NCBI GenBank assembly: GCA_037013495.1
Contig: CM072801.1
Span: 31,670,001-31,734,000, forward strand
DNA from: Hippophae tibetana
Lineage: Eukaryota > Streptophyta > Magnoliopsida > Rosales > Elaeagnaceae
Length of the DNA stretch: 64,000 nt
Direction: 5' to 3'
The translations under genes were made by a program, and so were the position numbers. Positions 11,316 through 26,026 of the stretch are shown here, one piece after another. Each line of letters opens with the position of its first letter. The stretch's first letter is position 1. The notes beneath the pieces were generated by a model. It saw nothing but the letters and a program-made list of their open reading frames with translations, made no database searches and was not told the DNA's origin.

Positions 11316-12447
11316 GACAATGGAAGAATAGTTTAGTTATCGGCATTTTTTAACCAAAATTACTTTGTTTACAATACTTGCCAACCTCTAATAAGTTGGT
11401 GGCATCTAATTGCATTGTATTCAGTTCATATTCTATTCGGTTCCAATTAGATCATCTACACCCTTTTGTAAGCAATTTACTCATTCGTAATCCTTTGAGT
11501 TCATATGTTGTTCCCCTAAAGGTTCCGCATCATTTGGTATCAAAGCCTTTGTTGCTGAAAATATATTATCTATCTTCTTATATTTATTTTTTGAATTTTA
11601 CATTTAAAAAAACTTCGCCCATTGAATTTTCTTTGCTTTCATAAGTAACAAACCACAATGAAAGATAGATATTTGTATAACAAGTCTTGTGTTTTCTTAC
11701 AATTTTGTAGTTCCTATTTTGTCTTTCGACTTAATTTCCTAGTTTTATTTAAATTCTTTGTACCATTTTCCTGTTTAATGTTTTCCATTTCGATTCCTAA
11801 AAACACAATTCAAGAATAGTTTAGTTTTCGGCATTTTTTTAACCAAAATTACTTTGTTTACAATACTTGCCAACCTCAAATAGATTGGTGGCATCTCATT
11901 GTATTGTTTTCAGTTCATGTTCTTTTCTGTTCCAATTTGATCATCTTAACCCTTTTCTAAGCAATTTACTCATTCTTAATCCTTTGAGTTCATATGTTGT
12001 TCCCCTAAAGGTTCCGCATCATTTGGTATCAAGCCTTTGTTGCTGAAAATATGTTATCTATCTTCTTATATTTATTTTTTGAATTTTACATTTAAAAAAA
12101 CTTCGTCAATTGAATTTTCTGTGTTTTCATTAGACACAAATCACAAAGAAAGATAGATATTTGTACACCAAGTCTTGTGTTTTGTATTAATTTTGTTGTC
12201 ATTATTTTGTGACTCGATTTCATTTCCTTTCTTTCTTTAAATTCTTTGTACCTTTTTCTTGTGTAATGTTTTCTATGTTCAATCTGTTTTTTTATTGAAA
12301 GAAACTATAGAGATACTACAGTTCATAGTTTCAAGAAAAACTAGGTTATTAATATCGGTGGCAATATTAAACTATTGAAACTATTAATTCGTGCATCGAA
12401 ATGACTATTATAATGTAGCAAATGGCAACTATTTCGATTCCTAAAAA
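11316..12447. repeat. Unit 11, dimer, subtype P
   Basis: P marks. It closes the four-unit frame V1-D-Q-P. Private change: CTTTTGTAAGC near 11467. Confidence 0.9.
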
Positions 12448-13579
12448 GACAATGGAAGAATAGTTTAGTTATCGGCATTTTTTAACCAAAATTACTTTGT
12501 TTACAATACTTGCCAACCTCTAATAAGTTGGTGGAATCTAATTGCATTGTTTTAAGTTCATATTCTATTCGGTTCCAATTTGATCATCTTAACCCTTTTC
12601 TAAGCAATTTACTCATTCGTAATCCTTTGAGTTCATATGTTGTTCCCCTAAAGGTTCCGCATCATTTGGTATCAAAGCCTCTGTTGCTGAAAATATATTA
12701 TCTATCTTCTTATATTTATTTTTTGAATTTTACATTTAAAAAAACTTCGCCCATTGAATTTTCTTTGCTTTCATAAGTAACAAACCACAATGAAAGATAG
12801 ATATTTGTATAACAAGTCTTGTGTTTTCTTACAATTTTGTAGTTCCTATTTTTTCTTTCGACTTAATTTCCTAGTTTTATTTAAATTCTTTGTACCATTT
12901 TCCTGTTTTATGTTTTCTATTTCGATTCCTAAAAACACACTTCAAGAATAGATTAGTTATCGGCATTTTTTTAACCAAAATTACTTTGTTTACAATACTT
13001 GCCAACCTCAAATAGGTTGGTGGCATCTCATTGTATTGTTTTCAGTTCATGTTCTTTTATGTTCCAATTTTATCATCTTAACCCTTTTCTGAGCAATTTA
13101 CTCATTCTTAATCCTTTGAGTTCATATGTTGTTCCCCTAAAGGTTCCGCATCATTTGGTATCAAGCCTTTGTTGCTGAAAATATGTTATCTATCTTCTTA
13201 TATTTATTTTTTGAATTTTACATTTAAAAAAACTTCGTCCATTGATTTTTCCGTGTTTTCATTAGACACAAATCACAAAGAAAGATAGATATTTGTATAC
13301 CAAGTCTTGTGTTTCGTATTAATTTTGTTGTCATTATTTTGTCTTTCGATTTCATTTCCTTTCTTTCTTTAAATTCTTTGTACCTTTTTCTTGTGTAATG
13401 TTTTCTATGTTCAATCTGTTTTTTTATTGAAAGAAACTATAGAGATACTACAGTTCATAGTTTCAAGAAAAACTAGGTTATTAATATCGGTGGCAATATT
13501 AAACTGTTGAAACTATTAATTCGTGCATCGAAATGACCATTATAATGTAGCAAATAGCAACTATTTCGATTCCTAAAAA
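12448..13579. repeat. Unit 12, dimer, subtype V1
   Basis: V1 marks, opening the eight-unit frame (n=2). Private change: GCCTCTGTTG in A. Confidence 0.9.
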
Positions 13580-14709
13580 GACAATGGAAGAATAGTTTAG
13601 TTATCGGCATATTTTAACCAAAATTACTTTGTTTACAATACTTGCCAACCTCTAATAAGTTGGTGGCATCTAATTGCATTGTATTCAGTTCATATTCTAT
13701 TCGGTTCCAATTAGATCATCTACACCCTTTTCTAAGCAATTTACTCATTCGTAATCCTTTGAGTTCATATGTTGTTCCCCTAAAGGTTCCGCATCATTTG
13801 GTATCAAAGCCTTTGTTGCTGAAAATATATTATCTATCTTCTTATATTTATTTTTTGAATTTTACATTTAAAAAAACTTCGTCCATTGATTTTTCTTTGC
13901 TTTCATAAGTAACAAACCACAATGAAAGATAGATATTTGTATAACAAGTCTTTTGTTTTCTTACAATTTTGTAGTTCCTATTTTGTCTTTCGACTTAATT
14001 TCCCAGTTTTATTTAAATTCTTTGTACCATTTTCCTGTTTTATGTTTTCTATTTCGATTCCTAAAAAGACAATGAAACAATAGTTTAGTTATCGGCATTT
14101 TTTTACCAAAATTACATTGTTTACAATACTTGCCAACCTCAAATAGGTTGGTGGCATCTCATTGCATTGTTTTCAGTTCATGTTCTTTTCTGTTCCAATT
14201 TGATCATCTTAACCCTTTTCTAAGCAATTTACTCATTCTTAATCCTTTGAGTTCATATGTTGTTTCCCTAAAGGTTCCGCATCATTTGGTATCAAGCCTT
14301 TGTTGCTGAAAATATATTATCTATCTTCTTATATTTATTTTTTGAATTTTACATTTAAAAAAACTTCGTTAATTGAATTTTCTGTGTTTTCATTAGACAC
14401 AAATCACAAAGAAAGATAGATATTTATACACCAATCTTGTGTTTCGTATTAATTTTGTTGTCATTATTTTGTGACTCGATTTCATTTCCTTTCTTTCTTT
14501 AAATTTTTTGTACCTTTTTCTTGTGTAATGTTTTCTGTGTTCAATCTGTTTTTTTATTGAAAGAAACTATATAGATACTACAGTTCATAGTTTCAAGAAA
14601 AACTAGGTTATTAATATCGGTGGCAATATTAAACTATTGAAACTATTAATTCGTGCATCGAAATGACTATTATAATGTAGCAAATAGCAACTATTTCGAT
14701 TCCTAAAAA
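13580..14709. repeat. Unit 13, dimer, subtype D (1,130 bp)
   Basis: D marks, with the ATTTATACACC variant (A at 14426) also seen in unit 9. It is the nearest possible donor for the patch in unit 15. Confidence 0.9.
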
Positions 14710-15841
14710 GACAATGGAAGAATAGTTTAGTTATCGGCATTTTTTAACCAAAATTACTTTGTTTACAATACTTGCCAACCTCTAATAAGTTGGTGGCATC
14801 TAATTGCATTGTTTTCAGTTCATATTCTATTCGGTTCCAATTTGATCATCTACACCCTTTTCTAAGCAATTTACTCATTCGTAATCCTTTGAGTTCATAT
14901 GTTGTTCCCCTAAAGGTTCCGCATCATTTGGTATCAAAGCCTTTGTTGCTGAAAATATATTATCAATCTTCTTATATTTATTTTTTGAATTTTACATTTA
15001 AAAAAACTTCGTCCATTGAATTTTCTTTGCTTTCATAAGTAACAAACCACAATGAAAGATAGATATTTGTATAACAAGTCTTGTGTTTTCTTACAATTTT
15101 GTGGTTCCTATTTTGTCTTTTGACTTAATTTCCTAGTTTTATTTAAATTCTTTGTACCATTTTCCTGTTTTATGTTTTCTATTTCGATTCCTAAAAGCAC
15201 ACTTCAAGAATAGTTTAGTTATCGCCATTTTTTTAACCAAAATTACTTTGTTTACAATACTTGCCAACCTCAAATAGGTTGGTGGCATCTCATTGCATTG
15301 TTTTCAGTTCATGTTCTTTTCTGTTCCAATTTGATTATCTTAACCCTTTTCTAAGCAATTTACTCATTCATAATCCTTTGAGTTCATATGTTGTTCCCCT
15401 AAAGGTTCCGCATCATTTGGTATCAAGCCTTTGTTGCTGAAAATATGTTATCTATCTTCTTATATTTATTTTTTGAATTTTACATTTAAAAAAACTTCGT
15501 CCATTGATTTTTCCGTGTTTTCATTAGACACAAATCACAAAGAAAGATAGATATTTGTATACCAAGTCTTGTATTTCGTATTAATTTTGTTGTCATTATT
15601 TTGTCTTTCGATTTCATTTCCTTTCTTTCTTTAAATTCTTTGTACCTTTTTCTTGTGTAATGTTTTCTATGTTCAATCTGTTTTTTTATTGAAAGAAACT
15701 ATAGAGATACTACAGTTCATAGTTTCAAGAAAAACTAGGTTATTAATATCGGTGGCAATATTAAACTATTGAAACTATTAATTCGTGCATCGAAATGACT
15801 ATTATAATGTAGCAAATAGCAACTATTTCGATTCCTAAAAA
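14710..15841. repeat. Unit 14, dimer, subtype Q
   Basis: Canonical Q dimer with no obvious private marker. It is the first Q of the n=2 frame. Confidence 0.9.
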
Positions 15842-16972
15842 GACAATGGAAGAATAGTTTAGTTATCGGCATTTTTTAACCAAAATTACTTTGTTTACAA
15901 TACTTGCCAACCTCTAATAAGTTGGTGGAATCTAATTGCATTGTTTTAAGTTCATATTCTATTCGGTTCCAATTTGATCATCTTAACCCTTTTCTAAGCA
16001 ATTTACTCATTCGTAATCCTTTGAGTTCATATGTTGTTCCCCTAAAGGTTCCGCATCATTTGGTATCAAAGCCTTTGTTGCTGAAAATATATTATCTATC
16101 TTCTTATATTTATTTTTTGAATTTTACATTTAAAAAAACTTCGCCCATTGAATTTTCTTTGCTTTCATAAGTAACAAACCACAATGAAAGATAGATATTT
16201 GTATAACAAGTCTTGTGTTTTCTTACAATTTTGTAGTTCCTATTTTTGCTTTCGACTTAATTTCCTAGTTTTATTTAAATTCTTTGTACCATTTTCCTGT
16301 TTTATGTTTTCTATTTCGATTCCTAAAAACACACTTCAAGAATAGATTAGTTATCGGCATTTTTTTAACCAAAATTACTTTGTTTACAATACTTGCCAAC
16401 CTCAAATAGGTTGGTGGCATCTCATTGTATTGTTTTCAGTTCATGTTCTTTTATGTTCCAATTTTATCATCTTAACCCTTTTCTGAGCAATTTACTCATT
16501 CTTAATCCTTTGAGTTCATATGTTGTTCCCCTAAAGGTTCCGCATCATTTGGTATCAAGCCTTTGTTGCTGAAAATATGTTATCTATCTTCTTATATTTA
16601 TTTTTTGAATTTTACATTTAAAAAAACTTCGTCCATTGAATTTTCCGTGTTTTCATTAGACACAAATCACAAAGAAAGATAGATATTTATACACCAATCT
16701 TGTGTTTCGTATTAATTTTGTTGTCATTATTTTGTCTTTCGATTTCATTTCCTTTCTTTCTTTAAATTTTTTGTACCTTTTTCTTGTGTAATGTTTTCTG
16801 TGTTCAATCTGTTTTTTTATTGAAAGAAACTATATAGATACTACAGTTCATAGTTTCAAGAAAAACTAGGTTATTAATATCGGTGGCAATATTAAACTAT
16901 TGAAACTATTAATTCGTGCATCGAAATGACTATTATAATGTAGCAAATAGCAACTATTTCGATTCCTAAAAA
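15842..16972. repeat. Unit 15, dimer, V2 with a D-like patch (1,131 bp)
   Basis: V2 marks plus TTTTTGCTTTCG, shared only with unit 17. Three clustered D-type bases around 16689-16700 sit inside otherwise V2 sequence, including the one-base loss that sets the length. Confidence 0.9.
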
Positions 16973-18104
16973 GACAATGGAATAGTAGTTTAGTTATCGG
17001 CATTTTTTAACCAAAATTACTTTGTTTACAATACTTGCCAACCTCTAATAAGTTGGTGGCATCTAATTGCATTGTTTTCAGTTCATATTCTATTCGGTTC
17101 CAATTTGATCATCTACACCCTTTTCTAAGCAATTTACTCATTCGTAATCCTTTGAGTTCATATGTTGTTCCCCTAAAGGTTACGCATCATTTGGTATCAA
17201 AGCCTTTGTTGCTGAAAATATATTATCAATCTTCTTATATTTATTTTTTGAATTTTACATTTAAAAAAACTTCGTCCATTGAATTTTCTTTGCTTTCATA
17301 AGTAACAAACCACAATGAAAGATAGATATTTGTATAACAAGTCTTGTGTTTTCTTACAATTTTGTGGTTCCTATTTTGTCTTTTGACTTAATTTCCTAGT
17401 TTTATTTAAATTCTTTGTACCATTTTCCTGTTTTATGTTTTCTATTTCGATTCCTAAAAGCACACTTCAAGAATAGTTTAGTTATCGCCATTTTTTTAAC
17501 CAAAATTACTTTGTTTACAATACTTGCCAACCTCAAATAGGTTGGTGGCATCTCATTGCATTGTTTTCAGTTCATGTTCTTTTCTGTTCCAATTTGATTA
17601 TCTTAACCCTTTTCTAAGCAATTTACTCATTCATAATCCTTTGAGTTCATATGTTGTTCCCCTAAAGGTTCCGCATCATTTGGTATCAAGCCTTTGTTGC
17701 TGAAAATATGTTATCTATCTTCTTATATTTATTTTTTGAATTTTACATTTAAAAAAACTTCGTCCATTGATTTTTCCGTGTTTTCATTAGACACAAATCA
17801 CAAAGAAAGATAGATATTTGTATACCAAGTCTTGTATTTCGTATTAATTTTGTTGTCATTATTTTGTCTTTCGATTTCATTTCCTTTCTTTCTTTAAATT
17901 CTTTGTACCTTTTTCTTGTGTAATGTTTTCTATGTTCAATCTGTTTTTTTATTGAAAGAAACTATAGAGATACTACAGTTCATAGTTTCAAGAAAAACTA
18001 GGTTATTAATATCGGTGGCAATATTAAACTATTGAAACTATTAATTCGTGCATCGAAATGACTATTATAATGTAGCAAATAGCAACTATTTCGATTCCTA
18101 AAAA
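16973..18104. repeat. Unit 16, dimer, Q with private marks
   Basis: Q type with GGAATAGTAG and GGTTACGCATC in A, both shared only with unit 18. Confidence 0.9.
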
Positions 18105-19236
18105 GACAATGGAAGAATAGTTTAGTTATCGGCATTTTTTAACCAAAATTACTTTGTTTACAATACTTGCCAACCTCTAATAAGTTGGTGGAATCTAATT
18201 GCATTGTTTTAAGTTCATATTCTATTCGGTTCCAATTTGATCATCTTAACCCTTTTCTAAGCAATTTACTCATTCGTAATCCTTTGAGTTCATATGTTGT
18301 TCCCCTAAAGGTTCCGCATCATTTGGTATCAAAGCCTTTGTTGCTGAAAATATATTATCTATCTTCTTATATTTATTTTTTGAATTTTACATTTAAAAAA
18401 ACTTCGCCCATTGAATTTTCTTTGCTTTCATAAGTAACAAACCACAATGAAAGATAGATATTTGTATAACAAGTCTTGTGTTTTCTTACAATTTTGTAGT
18501 TCCTATTTTTGCTTTCGACTTAATTTCCTAGTTTTATTTAAATTCTTTGTACCATTTTCCTGTTTTATGTTTTCTATTTCGATTCCTAAAAACACACTTC
18601 AAGAATAGATTAGTTATCGGCATTTTTTTAACCAAAATTACTTTGTTTACAATACTTGCCAACCTCAAATAGGTTGGTGGCATCTCATTGTATTGTTTTC
18701 AGTTCATGTTCTTTTATGTTCCAATTTTATCATCTTAACCCTTTTCTGAGCAATTTACTCATTCTTAATCCTTTGAGTTCATATGTTGTTCCCCTAAAGG
18801 TTCCGCATCATTTGGTATCAAGCCTTTGTTGCTGAAAATATGTTATCTATCTTCTTATATTTATTTTTTGAATTTTACATTTAAAAAAACTTCGTCCATT
18901 GAATTTTCCGTGTTTTCATTAGACACAAATCACAAAGAAAGATAGATATTTGTATACCAAGTCTTGTGTTTCGTATTAATTTTGTTGTCATTATTTTGTC
19001 TTTCGATTTCATTTCCTTTCTTTCTTTAAATTTTTTGTACCTTTTTCTTGTGTAATGTTTTCTGTGTTCAATCTGTTTTTTTATTGAAAGAAACTATATA
19101 GATACTACAGTTCATAGTTTCAAGAAAAACTAGGTTATTAATATCGGTGGCAATATTAAACTATTGAAACTATTAATTCGTGCATCGAAATGACTATTAT
19201 AATGTAGCAAATAGCAACTATTTCGATTCCTAAAAA
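18105..19236. repeat. Unit 17, dimer, subtype V2
   Basis: Tandem copy of unit 15 (TTTTTGCTTTCG) but without its D-like patch. Confidence 0.9.
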
Positions 19237-20368
19237 GACAATGGAATAGTAGTTTAGTTATCGGCATTTTTTAACCAAAATTACTTTGTTTACAATACTT
19301 GCCAACCTCTAATAAGTTGGTGGCATCTAATTGCATTGTTTTCAGTTCATATTCTATTCGGTTCCAATTTGATCATCTACACCCTTTTCTAAGCAATTTA
19401 CTCATTCGTAATCCTTTGAGTTCATATGTTGTTCCCCTAAAGGTTACGCATCATTTGGTATCAAAGCCTTTGTTGCTGAAAATATATTATCAATCTTCTT
19501 ATATTTATTTTTTGAATTTTACATTTAAAAAAACTTCGTCCATTGAATTTTCTTTGCTTTCATAAGTAACAAACCACAATGAAAGATAGATATTTGTATA
19601 ACAAGTCTTGTGTTTTCTTACAATTTTGTGGTTCCTATTTTGTCTTTTGACTTAATTTCCTAGTTTTATTTAAATTCTTTGTACCATTTTCCTGTTTTAT
19701 GTTTTCTATTTCGATTCCTAAAAGCACACTTCAAGAATAGTTTAGTTATCGCCATTTTTTTAACCAAAATTACTTTGTTTACAATACTTGCCAACCTCAA
19801 ATAGGTTGGTGGCATCTCATTGCATTGTTTTCAGTTCATGTTCTTTTCTGTTCCAATTTGATTATCTTAACCCTTTTCTAAGCAATTTACTCATTCATAA
19901 TCCTTTGAGTTCATATGTTGTTCCCCTAAAGGTTCCGCATCATTTGGTATCAAGCCTTTGTTGCTGAAAATATGTTATCTATCTTCTTATATTTATTTTT
20001 TGAATTTTACATTTAAAAAAACTTCGTCCATTGATTTTTCCGTGTTTTCATTAGACACAAATCACAAAGAAAGATAGATATTTGTATACCAAGTCTTGTA
20101 TTTCGTATTAATTTTGTTGTCATTATTTTGTCTTTCGATTTCATTTCCTTTCTTTCTTTAAATTCTTTGTACCTTTTTCTTGTGTAATGTTTTCTATGTT
20201 CAATCTGTTTTTTTATTGAAAGAAACTATAGAGATACTACAGTTCATAGTTTCAAGAAAAACTAGGTTATTAATATCGGTGGCAATATTAAACTATTGAA
20301 ACTATTAATTCGTGCATCGAAATGACTATTATAATGTAGCAAATAGCAACTATTTCGATTCCTAAAAA
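19237..20368. repeat. Unit 18, dimer, Q with private marks
   Basis: Tandem copy of unit 16, 2,264 bp downstream, with the same GGAATAGTAG and GGTTACGCATC changes. Confidence 0.9.
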
Positions 20369-21500
20369 GACAATGGAAGAATAGTTTAGTTATCGGCATT
20401 TTTTAACCAAAATTACTTTGTTTACAATACTTGCCAACCTCTAATAAGTTGGTGGCATCTAATTGCATTGTATTCAGTTCATATTCTATTCGGTTCCAAT
20501 TAGATCATCTACACCCTTTTCTAAGCAATTTACTCATTCGTAATCCTTTGAGTTCATATGTTGTTCCCCTAAAGGTTCCGCATCATTTGGTATCAAAGCC
20601 TTTGTTGCTGAAAATATATTATCTATCTTCTTATATTTATTTTTTGAATTTTACATTTAAAAAAACTTCGCCCATTGAATTTTCTTTGCTTTCATAAGTA
20701 ACAAACCACAATGAAAGATAGATATTTGTATAACAAGTCTTGTGTTTTCTTACAATTTTGTAGTTCCTATTTTGTCTTTCGACTTAATTTCCTAGTTTTA
20801 TTTAAATTCTTTGTACCATTTTCCTGTTTAATGTTTTCCATTTCGATTCCTAAAAACACAATTCAAGAATAGTTTAGTTTTCGGCATTTTTTTAACCAAA
20901 ATTACTTTGTTTACAATACTTGCCAACCTCAAATAGATTGGTGGCATCTCATTGTATTGTTTTCAGTTCATGTTCTTTTCTGTTCCAATTTGATCATCTT
21001 AACCCTTTTCTAAGCAATTTACTCATTCTTAATCCTTTGAGTTCATATGTTGTTCCCCTAAAGGTTCCGCATCATTTGGTATCAAGCCTTTGTTGCTGAA
21101 AATATGTTATCTATCTTCTTATATTTATTTTTTGAATTTTACATTTAAAAAAACTTCGTCAATTGAATTTTCTGTGTTTTCATTAGACACAAATCACAAA
21201 GAAAGATAGATATTTGTACACCAAGTCTTGTGTTTTGTATTAATTTTGTTGTCATTATTTTGTGACTCGATTTCATTTCCTTTCTTTCTTTAAATTCTTT
21301 GTACCTTTTTCTTGTGTAATGTTTTCTATGTTCAATCTGTTTTTTTATTGAAAGAAACTATAGAGATACTACAGTTCATAGTTTCAAGAAAAACTAGGTT
21401 ATTAATATCGGTGGCAATATTAAACTATTGAAACTATTAATTCGTGCATCGAAATGACTATTATAATGTAGCAAATGGCAACTATTTCGATTCCTAAAAA
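20369..21500. repeat. Unit 19, dimer, subtype P
   Basis: P marks. It closes the longest complete frame (eight units, 12448-21500). Confidence 0.9.
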
Positions 21501-22632
21501 GACAATGGAAGAATAGTTTAGTTATCGGCATTTTTTAACCAAAATTACTTTGTTTACAATACTTGCCAACCTCTAATAAGTTGGTGGAATCTAATTGCAT
21601 TGTTTTAAGTTCATATTCTATTCGGTTCCAATTTGATCATCTTAACCCTTTTCTAAGCAATTTACTCATTCGTAATCCTTTGAGTTCATATGTTGTTCCC
21701 CTAAAGGTTCCGCATCATTTGGTATCAAAGCCTTTGTTGCTGAAAATATATTATCTATCTTCTTATATTTATTTTTTGAATTTTACATTTAAAAAAACTT
21801 CGCCCATTGAATTTTCTTTGCTTTCATAAGTAACAAACCACAATGAAAGATAGATATTTGTATAACAAGTCTTGTGTTTTCTTACAATTTTGTAGTTCCT
21901 ATTTTTTCTTTCGACTTAATTTCCTAGTTTTATTTAAATTCTTTGTACCATTTTCCTGTTTTATGTTTTCTATTTCGATTCCTAAAAAAACACTTCAAGA
22001 ATAGATTAGTTATCGGCATTTTTTTAACCAAAATTACTTTGTTTACAATACTTGCCAACCTCAAATAGGTTGGTGGCATCTCATTGTATTGTTTTCAGTT
22101 CATGTTCTTTTATGTTCCAATTTTATCATCTTAACCCTTTTCTGAGCAATTTACTCATTCTTAATCCTTTGAGTTCATATGTTGTTCCCCTAAAGGTTCC
22201 GCATCATTTGGTATCAAGCCTTTGTTGCTGAAAATATGTTATCTATCTTCTTATATTTATTTTTTGAATTTTACATTTAAAAAAACTTCGTCCATTGATT
22301 TTTCCGTGTTTTCATTAGACACAAATCACAAAGAAAGATAGATATTTGTATACCAAGTCTTGTGTTTCGTATTAATTTTGTTGTCATTATTTTGTCTTTC
22401 GATTTCATTTCCTTTCTTTCTTTAAATTCTTTGTACCTTTTTCTTGTGTAATGTTTTCTATGTTCAATCTGTTTTTTTATTGAAAGAAACTATAGAGATA
22501 CTACAGTTCATAGTTTCAAGAAAAACTAGGTTATTAATATCGGTGGCAATATTAAACTGTTGAAACTATTAATTCGTGCATCGAAATGACCATTATAATG
22601 TAGCAAATAGCAACTATTTCGATTCCTAAAAA
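21501..22632. repeat. Unit 20, dimer, subtype V1
   Basis: V1 marks. Private change: CCTAAAAAAACACTTC at the A/B junction. Confidence 0.9.
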
Positions 22633-23762
22633 GACAATGGAAGAATAGTTTAGTTATCGGCATATTTTAACCAAAATTACTTTGTTTACAATACTTGCCA
22701 ACCTCTAATAAGTTGGTGGCATCTAATTGCATTGTATTCAGTTCATATTCTATTCGGTTCCAATTAGATCATCTACACCCTTTTCTAAGCAATTTACTCA
22801 TTCGTAATCCTTTGAGTTCATATGTTGTTCCCCTAAAGGTTCCGCATCATTTGGTATCAAAGCCTTTGTTGCTGAAAATATATTATCTATCTTCTTATAT
22901 TTATTTTTTGAATTTTACATTTAAAAAAACTTCGTCCATTGATTTTTCTTTGCTTTCATAAGTAACAAACCACAATGAAAGATAGATATTTGTATAACAA
23001 GTCTTTTGTTTTCTTACAATTTTGTAGTTCCTATTTTGTCTTTCGACTTAATTTCCCAGTTTTATTTAAATTCTTTGTACCATTTTCCTGTTTTATGTTC
23101 TCTATTTCGATTCCTAAAAAGACAATGAAACAATAGTTTAGTTATCGGCATTTTTTTACCAAAATTACATTGTTTACAATACTTGCCAACCTCAAATAGG
23201 TTGGTGGCATCTCATTGCATTGTTTTCAGTTCATGTTCTTTTCTGTTCCAATTTGATCATCTTAACCCTTTTCTAAGCAATTTACTCATTCTTAATCCTT
23301 TGAGTTCATATGTTGTTTCCCTAAAGGTTCCGCATCATTTGGTATCAAGCCTTTGTTGCTGAAAATATATTATCTATCTTCTTATATTTATTTTTTGAAT
23401 TTTACATTTAAAAAAACTTCGTTAATTGAATTTTCTGTGTTTTCATTAGACACAAATCACAAAGAAAGATAGATATTTGTACACCAATCTTGTGTTTCGT
23501 ATTAATTTTGTTGTCATTATTTTGTGACTCGATTTCATTTCCTTTCTTTCTTTAAATTTTTTGTACCTTTTTCTTGTGTAATGTTTTCTGTGTTCAATCT
23601 GTTTTTTTATTGAAAGAAACTATATAGATACTACAGTTCATAGTTTCAAGAAAAACTAGGTTATTAATATCGGTGGCAATATTAAACTATTGAAACTATT
23701 AATTCGTGCATCGAAATGACTATTATAATGTAGCAAATAGCAACTATTTCGATTCCTAAAAA
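22633..23762. repeat. Unit 21, dimer, subtype D (1,130 bp)
   Basis: D marks. It is followed directly by P, so the expected Q is missing from this frame. Private change: ATGTTCTCTATTTCG near 23097. Confidence 0.9.
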
Positions 23763-24894
23763 GACAATGGAAGAATAGTTTAGTTATCGGCATTTTTTAA
23801 CCAAAATTACTTTGTTTACAATACTTGCCAACCTCTAATAAGTTGGTGGCATCTAATTGCATTGTATTCAGTTCATATTCTATTCGGTTCCAATTAGATC
23901 ATCTACACCCTTTTCTAAGCAATTTACTCATTCGTAATCCTTTGAGTTCATATGTTGTTCCCCTAAAGGTTCCGCATCATTTGGTATCAAAGCCTTTGTT
24001 GCTGAAAATATATTATCTATCTTCTTATATTTATTTTTTGAATTTTACATTTAAAAAAACTTCGCCCATTGAATTTTCTTTGCTTTCATAAGTAACAAAC
24101 CACAATGAAAGATAGATATTTGTATAACAAGTCTTGTGTTTTCTTACAATTTTGTAGTTCCTATTTTGTCTTTCGACTTAATTTCCTAGTTTTATTTAAA
24201 TTCTTTGTACCATTTTCCTGTTTAATGTTTTCCATTTCGATTCCTAAAAACACAATTCAAGAATAGTTTAGTTTTCGGCATTTTTTTAACCAAAATTACT
24301 TTGTTTACAATACTTGCCAACCTCAAATAGATTGGTGGCATCTCATTGTATTGTTTTCAGTTCATGTTCTTTTCTGTTCCAATTTGATCATCTTAACCCT
24401 TTTCTAAGCAATTTACTCATTCTTAATCCTTTGAGTTCATATGTTGTTCCCCTAAAGGTTCCGCATCATTTGGTATCAAGCCTTTGTTGCTGAAAATATA
24501 TTATCTATCTTCTTATATTTATTTTTTGAATTTTACATTTAAAAAAACTTCGTCAATTGAATTTTCTGTGTTTTCATTAGACACAAATCACAAAGAAAGA
24601 TAGATATTTGTACACCAAGTCTTGTGTTTTGTATTAATTTTGTTGTCATTATTTTGTGACTCGATTTCATTTCCTTTCTTTCTTTAAATTCTTTGTACCT
24701 TTTTCTTGTGTAATGTTTTCTATGTTCAATCTGTTTTTTTATTGAAAGAAACTATAGAGATACTACAGTTCATAGTTTCAAGAAAAACTAGGTTATTAAT
24801 ATCGGTGGCAATATTAAACTATTGAAACTATTAATTCGTGCATCGAAATGACTATTATAATGTAGCAAATGGCAACTATTTCGATTCCTAAAAA
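23763..24894. repeat. Unit 22, dimer, subtype P
   Basis: P marks. Its B monomer reads GAAAATATATTA where other P units read GAAAATATGTTA. Confidence 0.9.
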
Positions 24895-26026
24895 GACAAT
24901 GGAAGAATAGTTTAGTTATCGGCATTTTTTAACCAAAATTACTTTGTTTACAATACTTCCCAACCTCTAATAAGTTGGTGGAATCTAATTGCATTGTTTT
25001 AAGTTCATATTCTATTCGGTTCCAATTTGATCATCTTAACCCTTTTCTAAGCAATTTACTCATTCGTAATCCTTTGAGTTCATATGTTGTTCCCCTAAAG
25101 GTTCCGCATCATTTGGTATCAAAGCCTTTGTTGCTGAAAATATATTATCTATCTTCTTATATTTATTTTTTGAATTTTACATTTAAAAAAACTTCGCCCA
25201 TTGAATTTTCTTTGCTTTCATAAGTAACAAACCACAATGAAAGATAGATATTTGTATAACAAGTCTTGTGTTTTCTTACAATTTTGTAGTTCCTATTTTT
25301 TCTTTCGACTTAATTTCCTAGTTTTATTTAAATTCTTTGTACCATTTTCCTGTTTTATGTTTTCTATTTCGATTCCTAAAAACACACTTCAAGAATAGAT
25401 TAGTTATCGGCATTTTTTTAACCAAAATTACTTTGTTTACAATACTTGCCAACCTCAAATAGGTTGGTGGCATCTCATTGTATTGTTTTCAGTTCATGTT
25501 CTTTTATGTTCCAATTTTATCATCTTAACCCTTTTCTGAGCAATTTACTCATTCTTAATCCTTTGAGTTCATATGTTGTTCCCCTAAAGGTTCCGCATCA
25601 TTTGGTATCAAGCCTTTGTTGCTGAAAATATGTTATCTATCTTCTTATATTTATTTTTTGAATTTTACATTTAAAAAAACTTCGTCCATTGATTTTTCCG
25701 TGTTTTCATTAGACACAAATCACAAAGAAAGATAGATATTTGTATACCAAGTCTTGTGTTTCGTATTAATTTTGTTGTCATTATTTTGTCTTTCGATTTC
25801 ATTTCCTTTCTTTCTTTAAATTCTTTGTACCTTTTTCTTGTGTAATGTTTTCTATGTTCAATCTGTTTTTTTATTGAAAGAAACTATAGAGATACTACAG
25901 TTCATAGTTTCAAGAAAAACTAGGTTATTAATATCGGTGGCAATATTAAACTGTTGAAACTATTAATTCGTGCATCGAAATGACCATTATAATGTAGCAA
26001 ATAGCAACTATTTCGATTCCTAAAAA
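24895..26026. repeat. Unit 23, dimer, subtype V1
   Basis: V1 marks. Private TTG to TTC change at 24957-24959 (ACTTCCCAAC). Confidence 0.9.
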
